Below, piece by piece: positions 9,199-17,592 of a stretch of 36,074 nucleotides of DNA. Position numbers and translations under genes: made by a program. Source of the stretch: an uncultured Ilumatobacter sp. (GTDB taxonomy: Bacteria; Actinomycetota; Acidimicrobiia; Acidimicrobiales; Ilumatobacteraceae). The notes beneath the pieces are model-generated. The model was not told the origin of the DNA. It did not search any database and saw only the letters and a program-made list of their open reading frames with translations. The stretch covers positions 1-36,074 of the forward strand of contig CALICC010000059.1 in the NCBI GenBank assembly GCA_938049325.1, in the 5' to 3' direction. Position 1 is the stretch's first letter; the number at the start of each line of letters is the position of its first letter.

Positions 9199-9241
9199 TC
9201 AGCGAACCTAGCCGAGCCGACGCCTGGGTGACCGAGGATGG

Positions 9242-9397
9242 TCAGTCTTCGATGTCGAGCAGTTCGCTGCCGTCGTGGCGGATGACTCCGTCACGACGCA
9301 TCGCCTCACCGAGAATGGCCGACGCAGCAGCACCGGTCATCAACACGCCGACAGGAATCGCGATCATCGCGATGATGAGGGCAATTGCACCAGCCAT
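9242..9397 (-). CDS. Small hydrophobic protein (51 aa), single TM predicted by eye
   Basis: Not in the ORF track because it is below the size cutoff. Translation MAGAIALIIAMIAIPVGVLMTGAAASAILGEAMRRDGVIRHDGSELLDIED*, fitting the gap downstream of ridA. Confidence 0.55.
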   Translation of the reverse strand: MAGAIALIIAMIAIPVGVLMTGAAASAILGEAMRRDGVIRHDGSELLDIED

Positions 9398-9406
9398 GAG
9401 AGCAGC

Positions 9407-9763
9407 CTACTTGGCGGGAAGGTACGCAACCGCTTCGACTTCGACGAGGAAGCCCGCCGGAAGCGACGCCACCGCAACACACGAACGGGCTGGCCGATGG
9501 CGTGCTCCGAACGCTGCCGCGTAGTGCTCGTTGAAGGTGGCGTAGTCCTCCATGTCGGTGAGGAAGCAGGTGGTCTTGACCACGTCACTCAACTTCGCTC
9601 CCATCGAGGCGAGCTGCGCCTCGAGGTTCTTCATTGTCTGGATCGTCTCGCCGGCAACGCCACCGTCGACCACGACGCCGTCTTTCATGCCGCCCTGCCC
9701 GGAGACGTAGATGAAATCACCGGCGCGAACGGCGGGTGTATACGGACCGAGGGGCTTGCTCAT
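9407..9763 (-). CDS. RidA family (YjgF/YER057c/UK114) protein
   Basis: KPLGPYTPAVRAGDFIYVSGQGGM, VVKTTCFLTDMEDYATFNEHYAAAFG, PARSCVAVASLPAGFLVEVEAVAY. Confidence 0.9.
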   Translation of the reverse strand: MSKPLGPYTPAVRAGDFIYVSGQGGMKDGVVVDGGVAGETIQTMKNLEAQLASMGAKLSDVVKTTCFLTDMEDYATFNEHYAAAFGARHRPARSCVAVASLPAGFLVEVEAVAYLPAK

Positions 9764-9782
9764 AGCCCGCAGGGTAGGCCGA

Positions 9783-10727
9783 TCAGCGGCCTCCGTCGAG
9801 TTCGTCGGTCAGTGCGACGAACTCTTCCCACTTGCCCGCTGCCAGCAGCCCGGCTTGGCGAGGCCAGGTGCCCGGCTTGTGGACGGAGAAGCGGGAGCCA
9901 GCGTCGTCGAGCATCGATTGCAGCGTGGCGACATCAGCGTCCGCCAGACCGCGCCATGTGGTGATGCCAACACCCGCGCAGAGTTCGGCGATCTTCGGGC
10001 CGATCCCCTCAACCACGGTCAGGTCGTCGAGCTTGATCTTCTTGCCCACAGCTGCGGCGGCCGCATCCAGGTCGAGCGCTGAAGCATCCGCCGCGTCACC
10101 GTCAGCTGCTCCCGCGTCGTCAGCAGCCGAGGCGTCGGCCTCGGTCTCTGGTGCGGCTTGTGCCTCGGTGGCCGATTCCTCAGTGTCGGTGGCCGACTCT
10201 GCGTCGACAGCGGCCTCGGCCGGCTCGTTGTCCACAGTGACGTCATCGGATGGCGCCGCTTCAGCGTCGGTCGCATCGTCGGCCGATTCCGAGTCGTCGG
10301 GGACACCCATCAGCGGCGCGATCGTGGCAGCGTCGTCGACGTCTTGCGACGCAGCGGCGGCCTCATCAGACTCGTCGACGTCGGGCACGATGCTCGTCGG
10401 CGCATCGTCGCTCGATTCATCGGTCACAGCGTCGTCGCCCACCTCATCGGTCACGCTGTCGGTCACCGGGGCCCCGATGACGCCCGGTGAGTCAGCGTGG
10501 CGCATGTCGGCAACCTGCATACGCAACCGGTCGCGATCGGCGACGATGTGCTCGAGATTGGCGAGCCGGTGCCGCATCCGGTCGACCTCGTCGTGGTCGA
10601 CCGTCGTTGCACGCGCTCGCGCGACCTCACCACGGCACTTCAGCGCGCGCAGGCCCCACCCGACGCACCCGCCGATGAACGCCATGAGGAGGCCCCAGAT
10701 CAGGAATTTGAGCAATGTGTAGAACAC
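9783..10727 (-). CDS. Membrane-anchored protein with acidic Ala-rich linker and C-terminal helix-hairpin-helix domain
   Basis: N-terminal TM MFYTLLKFLIWGLLMAFIGGCVGWGL; low-complexity D/A/E-rich middle; LTVVEGIGPKIAELCAGVGITTWRGLADA HhH motif. Confidence 0.7.
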   Translation of the reverse strand: MFYTLLKFLIWGLLMAFIGGCVGWGLRALKCRGEVARARATTVDHDEVDRMRHRLANLEHIVADRDRLRMQVADMRHADSPGVIGAPVTDSVTDEVGDDAVTDESSDDAPTSIVPDVDESDEAAAASQDVDDAATIAPLMGVPDDSESADDATDAEAAPSDDVTVDNEPAEAAVDAESATDTEESATEAQAAPETEADASAADDAGAADGDAADASALDLDAAAAAVGKKIKLDDLTVVEGIGPKIAELCAGVGITTWRGLADADVATLQSMLDDAGSRFSVHKPGTWPRQAGLLAAGKWEEFVALTDELDGGR

Positions 10728-10775
10728 GTGTTTTTCCTTGCTTCGCTTCGAGTTGTGGACGGATGTTCGTTCGAA

Positions 10776-12446
10776 TCAGGTCTCGGCCGCAGCGACGGTC
10801 ACGACGAACTCGACACGACGACTCGCTGCCTTGTCTTCGGCACCGTCGTCGCCCAGAATCGGTGAGTTGGCCCCTTCGCCTCGCGACGTGAGCGTGGTGG
10901 CATCGAGGCCCTCGTCGACCAGCGCATCGAGCACCGCAGCGGCGCGACCGTCGCTCAGAATCTGGTTGTCATCAGCATCGCCGTCGGTGTCGGTGTGGCC
11001 GACGATCTCGATGTTGACGCCATCGAGTCGGAGCGCTCGGGCCGCAACCTGCTCGGTCACGGCGTTCGCATCGGCGGTGAGCTCGGTCGAGCTCGGTTCG
11101 AACAGGATCGGGTTCAGCGCCACGAACTCGTTGAGTTCGTCCTGCAGCGCTTGGGCGGCGTCGACGTCGGCAACCGGGCGAGCACTCAACTCCGCACTCG
11201 CATCGGCCGATGCTGCAATGTCGTCGAGCGCAACTGTCGCGTCCGCGTCGATCGCCACACCGACGAGGGAAAGGGCACCATCGACGAGCGTCGCTTCTCC
11301 TTCGACGAGGCCCACCGGCATCGCGTCGATGAGCGTGCCAAGGCGTGCAACGTCGTCGTCGAGCACGTCGAGCGCATCGTCGACGACCAACTCGTCGACG
11401 ACGTTCGCCGGATCGACCACGGCTTCGGCGGCTGTGACGATCGCGTCACGCTGCGCCTCAGATTGGACTGTTCCAGACAAGGTGAAACGACCATCGACCA
11501 GCGAGACGATCGTCGTGCTGGCGCCGTCGACGGCGATCTCGAACCCTTCAGGCAGAAGGAGCTGATCGATCGCGTGAACGACGCCGTTCGACGCAACGAT
11601 GTCGAGCTGCGTCGCCGGGTCGGCAACGCCGGCAACCGAACTCGCGCTCGTGAACGTGATGCCACCTTCGGCGTCGGGATCGACGATCACCTCGGACTCA
11701 TCGAGCATGTCGATCGGACCCGCCGCGAAGTCGGCCGCACGAACGTCGCCAGCGGTGACGTGATGCAGGAGCAGTGTGCGGAGACGGTCCGGATCGGAGA
11801 TCAGTTCCTCGAACGCATCGGCGCCGAATTCCTCGAAGGCGGCGTCGAAGGCGGCGTTGGTCGGGGCGAGCACGGTCAATGGACCGTCGCCACCGAGGCC
11901 ATCGGCGCCCAACAGGTCAGCGGACGAGAGCACTCCGGACAAGTCTCTGAACAGCGGGTCTCCGCCGACGATCTCGACCAGAGACTCGAGCGGCGGCTGG
12001 GTGACCGGCGGCTCCGTGGTGGCTGGCTCGGTGGTGGCCGGTTCGGTCGACGGGGGCACGGTGCTGGCCGCAGCCTCCGTCGTTGGAGGTTCGGTGCTCG
12101 GAGGCTCGCTGTCGGCGGGCGCCGTCGTGTCATCGGCGTCCGTGCAGCTTCGGTCAAGCTTGATCGCGCGCACGCCGTGCAACGACTCTGCCCGCTCACG
12201 AACTGCCGCGGGGTCGTCGAGCGCTGCGTCGCAGGTGATGGTGCCGTCTTGACCGCTGAACGAGATCGAAACCCCGTCGACGCCGTCGTCGGCGAGGCGC
12301 TCCGACAGCCTGTCTTCGAGGTCGTTGTGCACTCGCGGGATCGTCACAGCGGCGCCCAGAACGAAAATCACAACAAGAGCTGCCGCGCCGATACCGAGGA
12401 TTCGACCGCGGTATCGTCGGGTGGAAAGCGGAGGCGCCGAATTCAT
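10776..12446 (-). CDS. Cell-envelope protein: TM, BON-like, T/P/E linker, fasciclin (FAS1), BON-like, OmpA C-terminal domain
   Basis: LTVLAPTNAAFDAAF and SNGVVHAIDQLLLP (FAS1); LSGTVQSEAQRDAIV (BON-like); ILFEPSSTELTADA and EIVGHTDTDGDADDNQILSDGRAAAV (OmpA). Start chosen at MNSAPPLSTRRYRGRIL. Confidence 0.8.
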   Translation of the reverse strand: MNSAPPLSTRRYRGRILGIGAAALVVIFVLGAAVTIPRVHNDLEDRLSERLADDGVDGVSISFSGQDGTITCDAALDDPAAVRERAESLHGVRAIKLDRSCTDADDTTAPADSEPPSTEPPTTEAAASTVPPSTEPATTEPATTEPPVTQPPLESLVEIVGGDPLFRDLSGVLSSADLLGADGLGGDGPLTVLAPTNAAFDAAFEEFGADAFEELISDPDRLRTLLLHHVTAGDVRAADFAAGPIDMLDESEVIVDPDAEGGITFTSASSVAGVADPATQLDIVASNGVVHAIDQLLLPEGFEIAVDGASTTIVSLVDGRFTLSGTVQSEAQRDAIVTAAEAVVDPANVVDELVVDDALDVLDDDVARLGTLIDAMPVGLVEGEATLVDGALSLVGVAIDADATVALDDIAASADASAELSARPVADVDAAQALQDELNEFVALNPILFEPSSTELTADANAVTEQVAARALRLDGVNIEIVGHTDTDGDADDNQILSDGRAAAVLDALVDEGLDATTLTSRGEGANSPILGDDGAEDKAASRRVEFVVTVAAAET

Positions 12447-12528
12447 GTGCTCGTACGTTTCCACGTTCGAGTGGGCAGTTCAACGACGCCCCGCAAATAG
12501 TTCCTTCAGATCTGTGAGTCATCGCGCC

Positions 12529-13515
12529 ATGCACAACGTTTCAGAGTCCGCATCCACCCCGGTCAGCCGCCGTACCTTCGTCCTCGGTGCCGCCGCGACG
12601 GGGCTGCTCGCTGCGTGCGGGAGCGACGACGGAGCGGCCCCCGCCGACTCCATCGCTGAGACCACCAACCTCGACGGAACCGCTGACGACACCGCGGACT
12701 CCGCCACACCCCCGGTGTCGCCGGTCGTCGCTGACGAGTTCGCGGGCGACAGCGCCGACCTGCCAGCGGGCAGCTACAACGTCATCCAACGTTTCCCACC
12801 AAACGTGCAAGAGGTCGGCAACGTTCGGCTGCCGTTCTCCTTGAACGGCGGCGAGGCCAACCTCATCTCCGATGGTCCTCTGGTGCTCGGTGCCCAGATC
12901 GTCGATCTCGACGGCAACCCGATCGGCCCGCGTATCGAGGCCGTGCGTCGCGACGTGGCGCCCGCCTCGTACTACGCGTTCCGAACAACGATCGACACCG
13001 CAGGCTTCTACGGCATCCTGATCGACGGCGGACCCGAAACCGGTGCGAACTTTCAGATTCTCGAGGCCGGCGAGGCGCCGATTCCTCACATCGGACAACC
13101 GATGCCCGCGTTCGACACGCCCACGTTCGACGCTCCAGGTGACGTCGACCCGATCTGCACTCGCGACCCGATGTGCGAGTTCCACGATGTGACCCTCACC
13201 GACGCGCTGGCCGCGGGAGGCCCCGTGGCCTACTTCATCGGAACGCCGCAGTTCTGCCAAACCGGTTCGTGCACGCCGGCACTCGAAGCCATCATCGACG
13301 TCGCCGACTCATACGCGGGATCGATGACGTTCGTGCACGCCGAAGTGTTTGCCGACGCAACGGCATCGGCGCTCACTCCCGCGGTGCTCGACCTCGCGAT
13401 TACGTTCGAGCCGGCGCTCTACATCACCTCAGCCGATGGCACGATCGTCGACCGGCTCGACGGCTTGTGGGATGTGTCGGAACTGCGCGAAACCCTCGAC
13501 GCCGCGCTCGCCTAA
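12529..13515 (+). CDS. Tat/lipoprotein-signal thioredoxin-like protein
   Basis: SRRTFVLGAAATGLLAACGS (twin Arg plus lipobox); C-terminal thioredoxin-like region with FCQTGSC and ITFEPALYITSADGTIVDRLDG. Confidence 0.65.
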   Translation: MHNVSESASTPVSRRTFVLGAAATGLLAACGSDDGAAPADSIAETTNLDGTADDTADSATPPVSPVVADEFAGDSADLPAGSYNVIQRFPPNVQEVGNVRLPFSLNGGEANLISDGPLVLGAQIVDLDGNPIGPRIEAVRRDVAPASYYAFRTTIDTAGFYGILIDGGPETGANFQILEAGEAPIPHIGQPMPAFDTPTFDAPGDVDPICTRDPMCEFHDVTLTDALAAGGPVAYFIGTPQFCQTGSCTPALEAIIDVADSYAGSMTFVHAEVFADATASALTPAVLDLAITFEPALYITSADGTIVDRLDGLWDVSELRETLDAALA

Positions 13516-13541
13516 CAAAGTGCGACCTCAGTCAGCTCGAC

Positions 13542-13573
13542 GAGCGGCGATCACGGTTTCGTGCCGCCAGGAA
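13542..13573. repeat. Hairpin-bearing direct repeat, copy A
   Basis: GAGCGGCGATCACGGTTTCGTGCCGCCAGGAA. Confidence 0.8.
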
Positions 13574-13652
13574 CACGACGACAACAGTCAGCTTGCTGAC
13601 GGTGCTCAGGGACGTCGCTCGCAAGGCGCGTAACGGGGAGGTCAGTCTTACT

Positions 13653-13685
13653 GAGCGGCGATCACGGTTTTCGTGTCGCCAGGAA
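13653..13685. repeat. Hairpin-bearing direct repeat, copy B
   Basis: GAGCGGCGATCACGGTTTTCGTGTCGCCAGGAA; differs from copy A by one inserted T and one C/T change. Confidence 0.8.
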
Positions 13686-13756
13686 GCATGAGCCCGAGTT
13701 GCCCCAGGGCAACGAGCGGCGAGGGGTGACGCCGCGAGACGGAAAGCTGGCGCCGC

Positions 13757-14080
13757 TCAGGAGAAGGATTGGCCGCAGCCGCAAGTACGCGATGCGTTGG
13801 GGTTCGTGATGGCGAAACCCGACTGGTCGAGACCGTCTTTGTAGTCGAGCGTTGCGCCTTCGAGCAGCTGTGCCGAGGCGGGGTCGACGACGACCTTGAC
13901 GTTGTCCTGGTATTCCGCGGTGGTGTCGTCGTCAGCGAAGTCCCCGTCGAAGAACATCTCGTAGGAGAAGCCTGAACATCCACCGGGGCGAACGGCGACG
14001 CGGAGCGCGAGATCTGCTGCGCCTTCAGCGTCGAGCAGTTCGCGGACTTTGACGGCGGCGGGGTCGGTGAGCGTGATCAT
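13757..14080 (-). CDS. erpA: Iron-sulfur cluster insertion protein (HesB/IscA/ErpA family)
   Basis: MITLTDPAAVKVRELLDAEG, LRVAVRPGGCSGFSYEMFFD, GFAITNPNASRTCGCGQSF. Confidence 0.9.
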   Translation of the reverse strand: MITLTDPAAVKVRELLDAEGAADLALRVAVRPGGCSGFSYEMFFDGDFADDDTTAEYQDNVKVVVDPASAQLLEGATLDYKDGLDQSGFAITNPNASRTCGCGQSFS

Positions 14081-14120
14081 GTTCGGTTCCTCCTGATGTA
14101 TGGATCCAGTTGGTTCGATT

Positions 14121-14822
14121 TTAGCGTGTCGCGACGGTGACTTGGCATGGGGTGCGGCTGGTAACGGTGCAAAAGTCGCGAACTTCGGCATCGCCCATCT
14201 GTGCAACGAAGCCGGCCACGAGCCCACGATGCAGTCCGCAGACCAGCTCGGGGTGCTCTTGTGCGAGTTCCTTGAACGGGCAGTTCGCGAAGCCGACGAC
14301 CGCGGCGCCGTCGTCGTCGGGCGTCCAGTCGCCTGCCGGCACGCTTGCAACGGCATCGGTCACGAACGGATCGAATCCGAGGCGATCCAGATCGGACACG
14401 AGCGCTTCGAGCGTCGACGGTGCCTTCGCAAACGGACGCGCTCGGAGTTTGCCTTCGTCGTGGCCGACCGCTTCTGCGTCTTGCGCACTGGCCTCGAGGC
14501 GGCGGGCCATCGCGAGCACCATCCGAGCGAGCACCGGCATGGTGGGCGGTTCCAAACCAAGCGACGGCGCGTCGGGCGCGACCGAGTATCGGTGTTGCGG
14601 TCGACCGACGTCGCCGCGTCCGCCGACTTCGACGGCAACGAGGCCGGCGTCACGCATGCGCTCGAGGTGCGGGCGAACGGTGTTGGCGTGCAGGTTGAGT
14701 GACTCGGCGATGTCGGCTGTTGCGAGCGGCCGAGCGGAGCGGGCGAGTTCGAGGTAGATCGCATAGCGCGTGTTGTCGCCGAGTGCTTTGAGCACGTCGA
14801 GATTCACCGGAGCCTGCGTCAC
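14121..14822 (-). CDS. HTH transcriptional regulator, SufR-like (ArsR-type wHTH with C-terminal Cys motif)
   Basis: LKALGDNTRYAIYLELARSARPLATADIAESLNLHANTVRPHLERMRDAGLV, then NCPFKELAQEHPELVCGLHRGLVAGF...FCTVTSRTPCQV; GTG start. Confidence 0.75.
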   Translation of the reverse strand: MTQAPVNLDVLKALGDNTRYAIYLELARSARPLATADIAESLNLHANTVRPHLERMRDAGLVAVEVGGRGDVGRPQHRYSVAPDAPSLGLEPPTMPVLARMVLAMARRLEASAQDAEAVGHDEGKLRARPFAKAPSTLEALVSDLDRLGFDPFVTDAVASVPAGDWTPDDDGAAVVGFANCPFKELAQEHPELVCGLHRGLVAGFVAQMGDAEVRDFCTVTSRTPCQVTVATR

Positions 14823-14863
14823 ACGACGAGATTACACGGGATTCGCCGGTAAAATGATGCCCG

Positions 14864-16102
14864 ATGACTTCCACCGAGCCCACCGATGCTGTCGGCAGCG
14901 GGCCGGTCGGCGCGCCGCCAACTGTCGACGAGGTCATGAGCGTGTTGTCGAACGTGATCGACCCCGAGCTCGGTGCCGACATCGTGTCGCTCGGCATGGT
15001 GCCCTCGGTTGAGGTCGGCACCGACGGCATCGTCACGGTCGAGATCAAACTCACGATCAGCGGCTGCCCGATGCGCGCCGAGATCAAGAAAGAGGTCGAG
15101 AGCCGCGTCGAGCTGCACCCGGGCGTCATCGATACGAAGATCGTGTGGGGCGAAATGAACGCCGACGAACGCACCGAGGTCATGACCAAAGCTCGCTGGA
15201 ACGCACGCGAGAACGCCGCCGAGACAATGGTCCCCGCCAACTGCAACGTGCTGGCCATCGCGTCGGGCAAAGGTGGCGTGGGTAAGAGCTCGGTCACGGT
15301 CAACCTCGCTGCGGCGCTCGCCGCAGCGGGTCACACCGTCGGCGTGCTCGATGCCGACATTTGGGGCTTTTCGGTCCCACGGCTGCTCGGTATCGACACT
15401 CGGCTCGAGGCCGAACACGTCGAAGGTTCCGACAAGCCGCTGATCATCCCCAACGAGCGCCGCGTCGGAGACGGCGTACTCAAGGTTGTGTCGACCGGCT
15501 TCCTCGTCGACGAAGACACGGCGCTGATGTGGCGCGGGCTGATGCTGACCAAAGCGGTCGAGCAGTTTCTTCGCGACGTGCAGTGGGGCGAGCTCGACTA
15601 CCTCCTGATCGACATGCCGCCCGGCACGGGCGACGTGCAGATGGGCCTGGCCCGCATGCTCCCCTCGACCGATCTGATCGTCGTGACCACACCTGCACTC
15701 GCCGCACAAAAAGTTGCGCAGCGCGCCGCTGACATGGCCAAGCGCAGCTTCTTGCGTGTCGTCGGTGTCATCGAGAACATGAGCAGCTTCACCGATCACC
15801 ACGGCGACGAACACGCACTGTTCGGCGTCGGCGGTGGCGAGGCCCTGGCGGCACAGATCGACGCACCACTGCTCGGGCGAGTGCCCATCGAGCCCGCTGT
15901 GTCGGCGGGCGGTGACGCTGGCGAGCCGGTCGCCCTCGACGGCACCGGGCCCGCAGCCGAGGTGTTCCGCAGCATCGCGACGACGATCGCCGACGAATTG
16001 GCGCCCGCGCGGGCGGCCGACGACATCGACATGGCCGGCTGTTCGGCCCGCCTGTTCGACTCGGTGAACAAAGCGTTCGACGCGCTCGACGCTCAGGCCT
16101 GA
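14864..16102 (+). CDS. mrp: Mrp/NBP35 family P-loop ATPase (Fe-S carrier) with N-terminal MIP18 domain
   Basis: VMSVLSNVIDPELGADIVSLGMV (MIP18); ASGKGGVGKSSVTVNLAAAL (deviant Walker A); LDADIWGFSVPRLLG; YLLIDMPPGTGDVQ. Confidence 0.95.
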   Translation: MTSTEPTDAVGSGPVGAPPTVDEVMSVLSNVIDPELGADIVSLGMVPSVEVGTDGIVTVEIKLTISGCPMRAEIKKEVESRVELHPGVIDTKIVWGEMNADERTEVMTKARWNARENAAETMVPANCNVLAIASGKGGVGKSSVTVNLAAALAAAGHTVGVLDADIWGFSVPRLLGIDTRLEAEHVEGSDKPLIIPNERRVGDGVLKVVSTGFLVDEDTALMWRGLMLTKAVEQFLRDVQWGELDYLLIDMPPGTGDVQMGLARMLPSTDLIVVTTPALAAQKVAQRAADMAKRSFLRVVGVIENMSSFTDHHGDEHALFGVGGGEALAAQIDAPLLGRVPIEPAVSAGGDAGEPVALDGTGPAAEVFRSIATTIADELAPARAADDIDMAGCSARLFDSVNKAFDALDAQA

Positions 16103-16205
16103 CGCCCCACCATCGCGAACCATCGTTGAAACCCGCCTGGCGCGTCGAACGCACGTGTGTCTAAAATGGTTGTACACCGCAAGCAACTCAGGGGACACAC
16201 CGATC

Positions 16206-17573
16206 ATGCACCGACTTCGCTATTCCGCCGCCGCGTTGGCGACCATCGCCGTTCTCGCGGCATCGTGTTCGTCGAGCGACTCCGAACTCTCAACCTCCGA
16301 GACCGCACCCGCCACTGCTGCGCCCGCAACCGACGCTGCACCTGACACCGCTGCTGCGCCCGACACCGTCGCCGAGCCGGAGCCGGAGCCCGTCGTCACC
16401 GAAGCGGTCGAAGATGCGCCGCCTCCCACGCTGCCCTACGAGCTGCCCGACTACAGCGAAGAGGCGCTCGCGCAAAACTTCGTGGGTACCGACTACGAGA
16501 TTCCCGAAGAGATCCCTGATGCCCCGATCGGCTCCATCGGCTTCAGCCGCTTTGTGTACTCCCAGACCGCAAACGGTGACATCGTTCCGACGTTCGTCGA
16601 AGGCCCTCCCGGTCGTCAGACCCGCTGCCAGGCTTCCGAACAGGATTGCACCTACCCCGAGCTCAAGGCGCTGTACGACAGTGGCGCCGAGATCCCTGAC
16701 TACCTCGACATGGACCGTGAAACGCTGGGCGAACTCGTTGGCCAGCTGGAACAGGTCAACGAGTTCGTGCACAGCTTCGAAGACATCCACGACGCATGTG
16801 CCCGCGGCTACCGACCGACCACGAACCAAACTTCCAACATGGGCATCCACATGCTCAAGGGTGCGCTCACGAACGAGTTCGATCCCAGCGACCCGAAGAT
16901 GGTCCTGTTCGCTCGCGAGAACGGCACGCAGGCCGGATCCAACATCGGCGATTGCGCCGAGTCGGGTCGCTTCGAGAACGACGAGTTCGCCGACGAGTAC
17001 GTCGCCGTTGGCGCCGTGTTCAACCTGGAGCTCACCGACGAGCACCCGGCCGGATTCGCTGGCAACATCGACAACTGGCACATCCACTACAACACCTGCC
17101 TCGCTCCCACCTCGGGAACCGACTCCGTGGGTACGCAAGAAGATTGCGACAACGCCGGCGGCTCGTTCGTGCCGTTCATCCCGAGCTGGATGATGCACGC
17201 CTACGTCGCCGACGGCTTCGACGCTCAGACCGGCGTGTTCTCGATGTTCAACCCGGCTGTGTGGCCGGTGGCCGAACCTGCCGTCCTGCGTGATGCTCTC
17301 GCTCAGGAGATCGACGGTGCGGTCAACGCGCCGATCCTGAACTTCGACTACGGCAACATCAGCGCAGCGATCGGCGAGCCGATCGTGTTCTCGAACTCCG
17401 ACTCCGTGCCACACACCGTCACCGCTGGTTCAGCGTTGGAGCCATCGAGCAGCTTCGACTCGGGCGTGCTCGGCACCGGTCAGTCGTACGAGCTCAGCTT
17501 CGACGAGGCGGGCGAGTACTCACTGTTCTGCGCACTGCACCCCGACATGACCGCAATCGTCACCGTCGAGTGA
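16206..17573 (+). CDS. Lipoprotein with uncharacterised N-terminal domain and C-terminal cupredoxin domain
   Basis: Lipobox AASCSS; C-terminal type-1 copper pattern VPHTVTAG...YSLFCALHPDM; central NWHIHYNTC. Confidence 0.75.
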   Translation: MHRLRYSAAALATIAVLAASCSSSDSELSTSETAPATAAPATDAAPDTAAAPDTVAEPEPEPVVTEAVEDAPPPTLPYELPDYSEEALAQNFVGTDYEIPEEIPDAPIGSIGFSRFVYSQTANGDIVPTFVEGPPGRQTRCQASEQDCTYPELKALYDSGAEIPDYLDMDRETLGELVGQLEQVNEFVHSFEDIHDACARGYRPTTNQTSNMGIHMLKGALTNEFDPSDPKMVLFARENGTQAGSNIGDCAESGRFENDEFADEYVAVGAVFNLELTDEHPAGFAGNIDNWHIHYNTCLAPTSGTDSVGTQEDCDNAGGSFVPFIPSWMMHAYVADGFDAQTGVFSMFNPAVWPVAEPAVLRDALAQEIDGAVNAPILNFDYGNISAAIGEPIVFSNSDSVPHTVTAGSALEPSSSFDSGVLGTGQSYELSFDEAGEYSLFCALHPDMTAIVTVE

Positions 17574-17592
17574 TCGTCGCCCTGGCTGCGAC

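Noticed and set aside
10995-12500. 501-aa plus-strand ORF opposite the OmpA/FAS1 gene
   Set aside because: Arg-rich shadow ORF with no motif.
14819-16207. 462-aa minus-strand ORF opposite mrp
   Set aside because: Shadow of Mrp, which has complete ATPase motifs.
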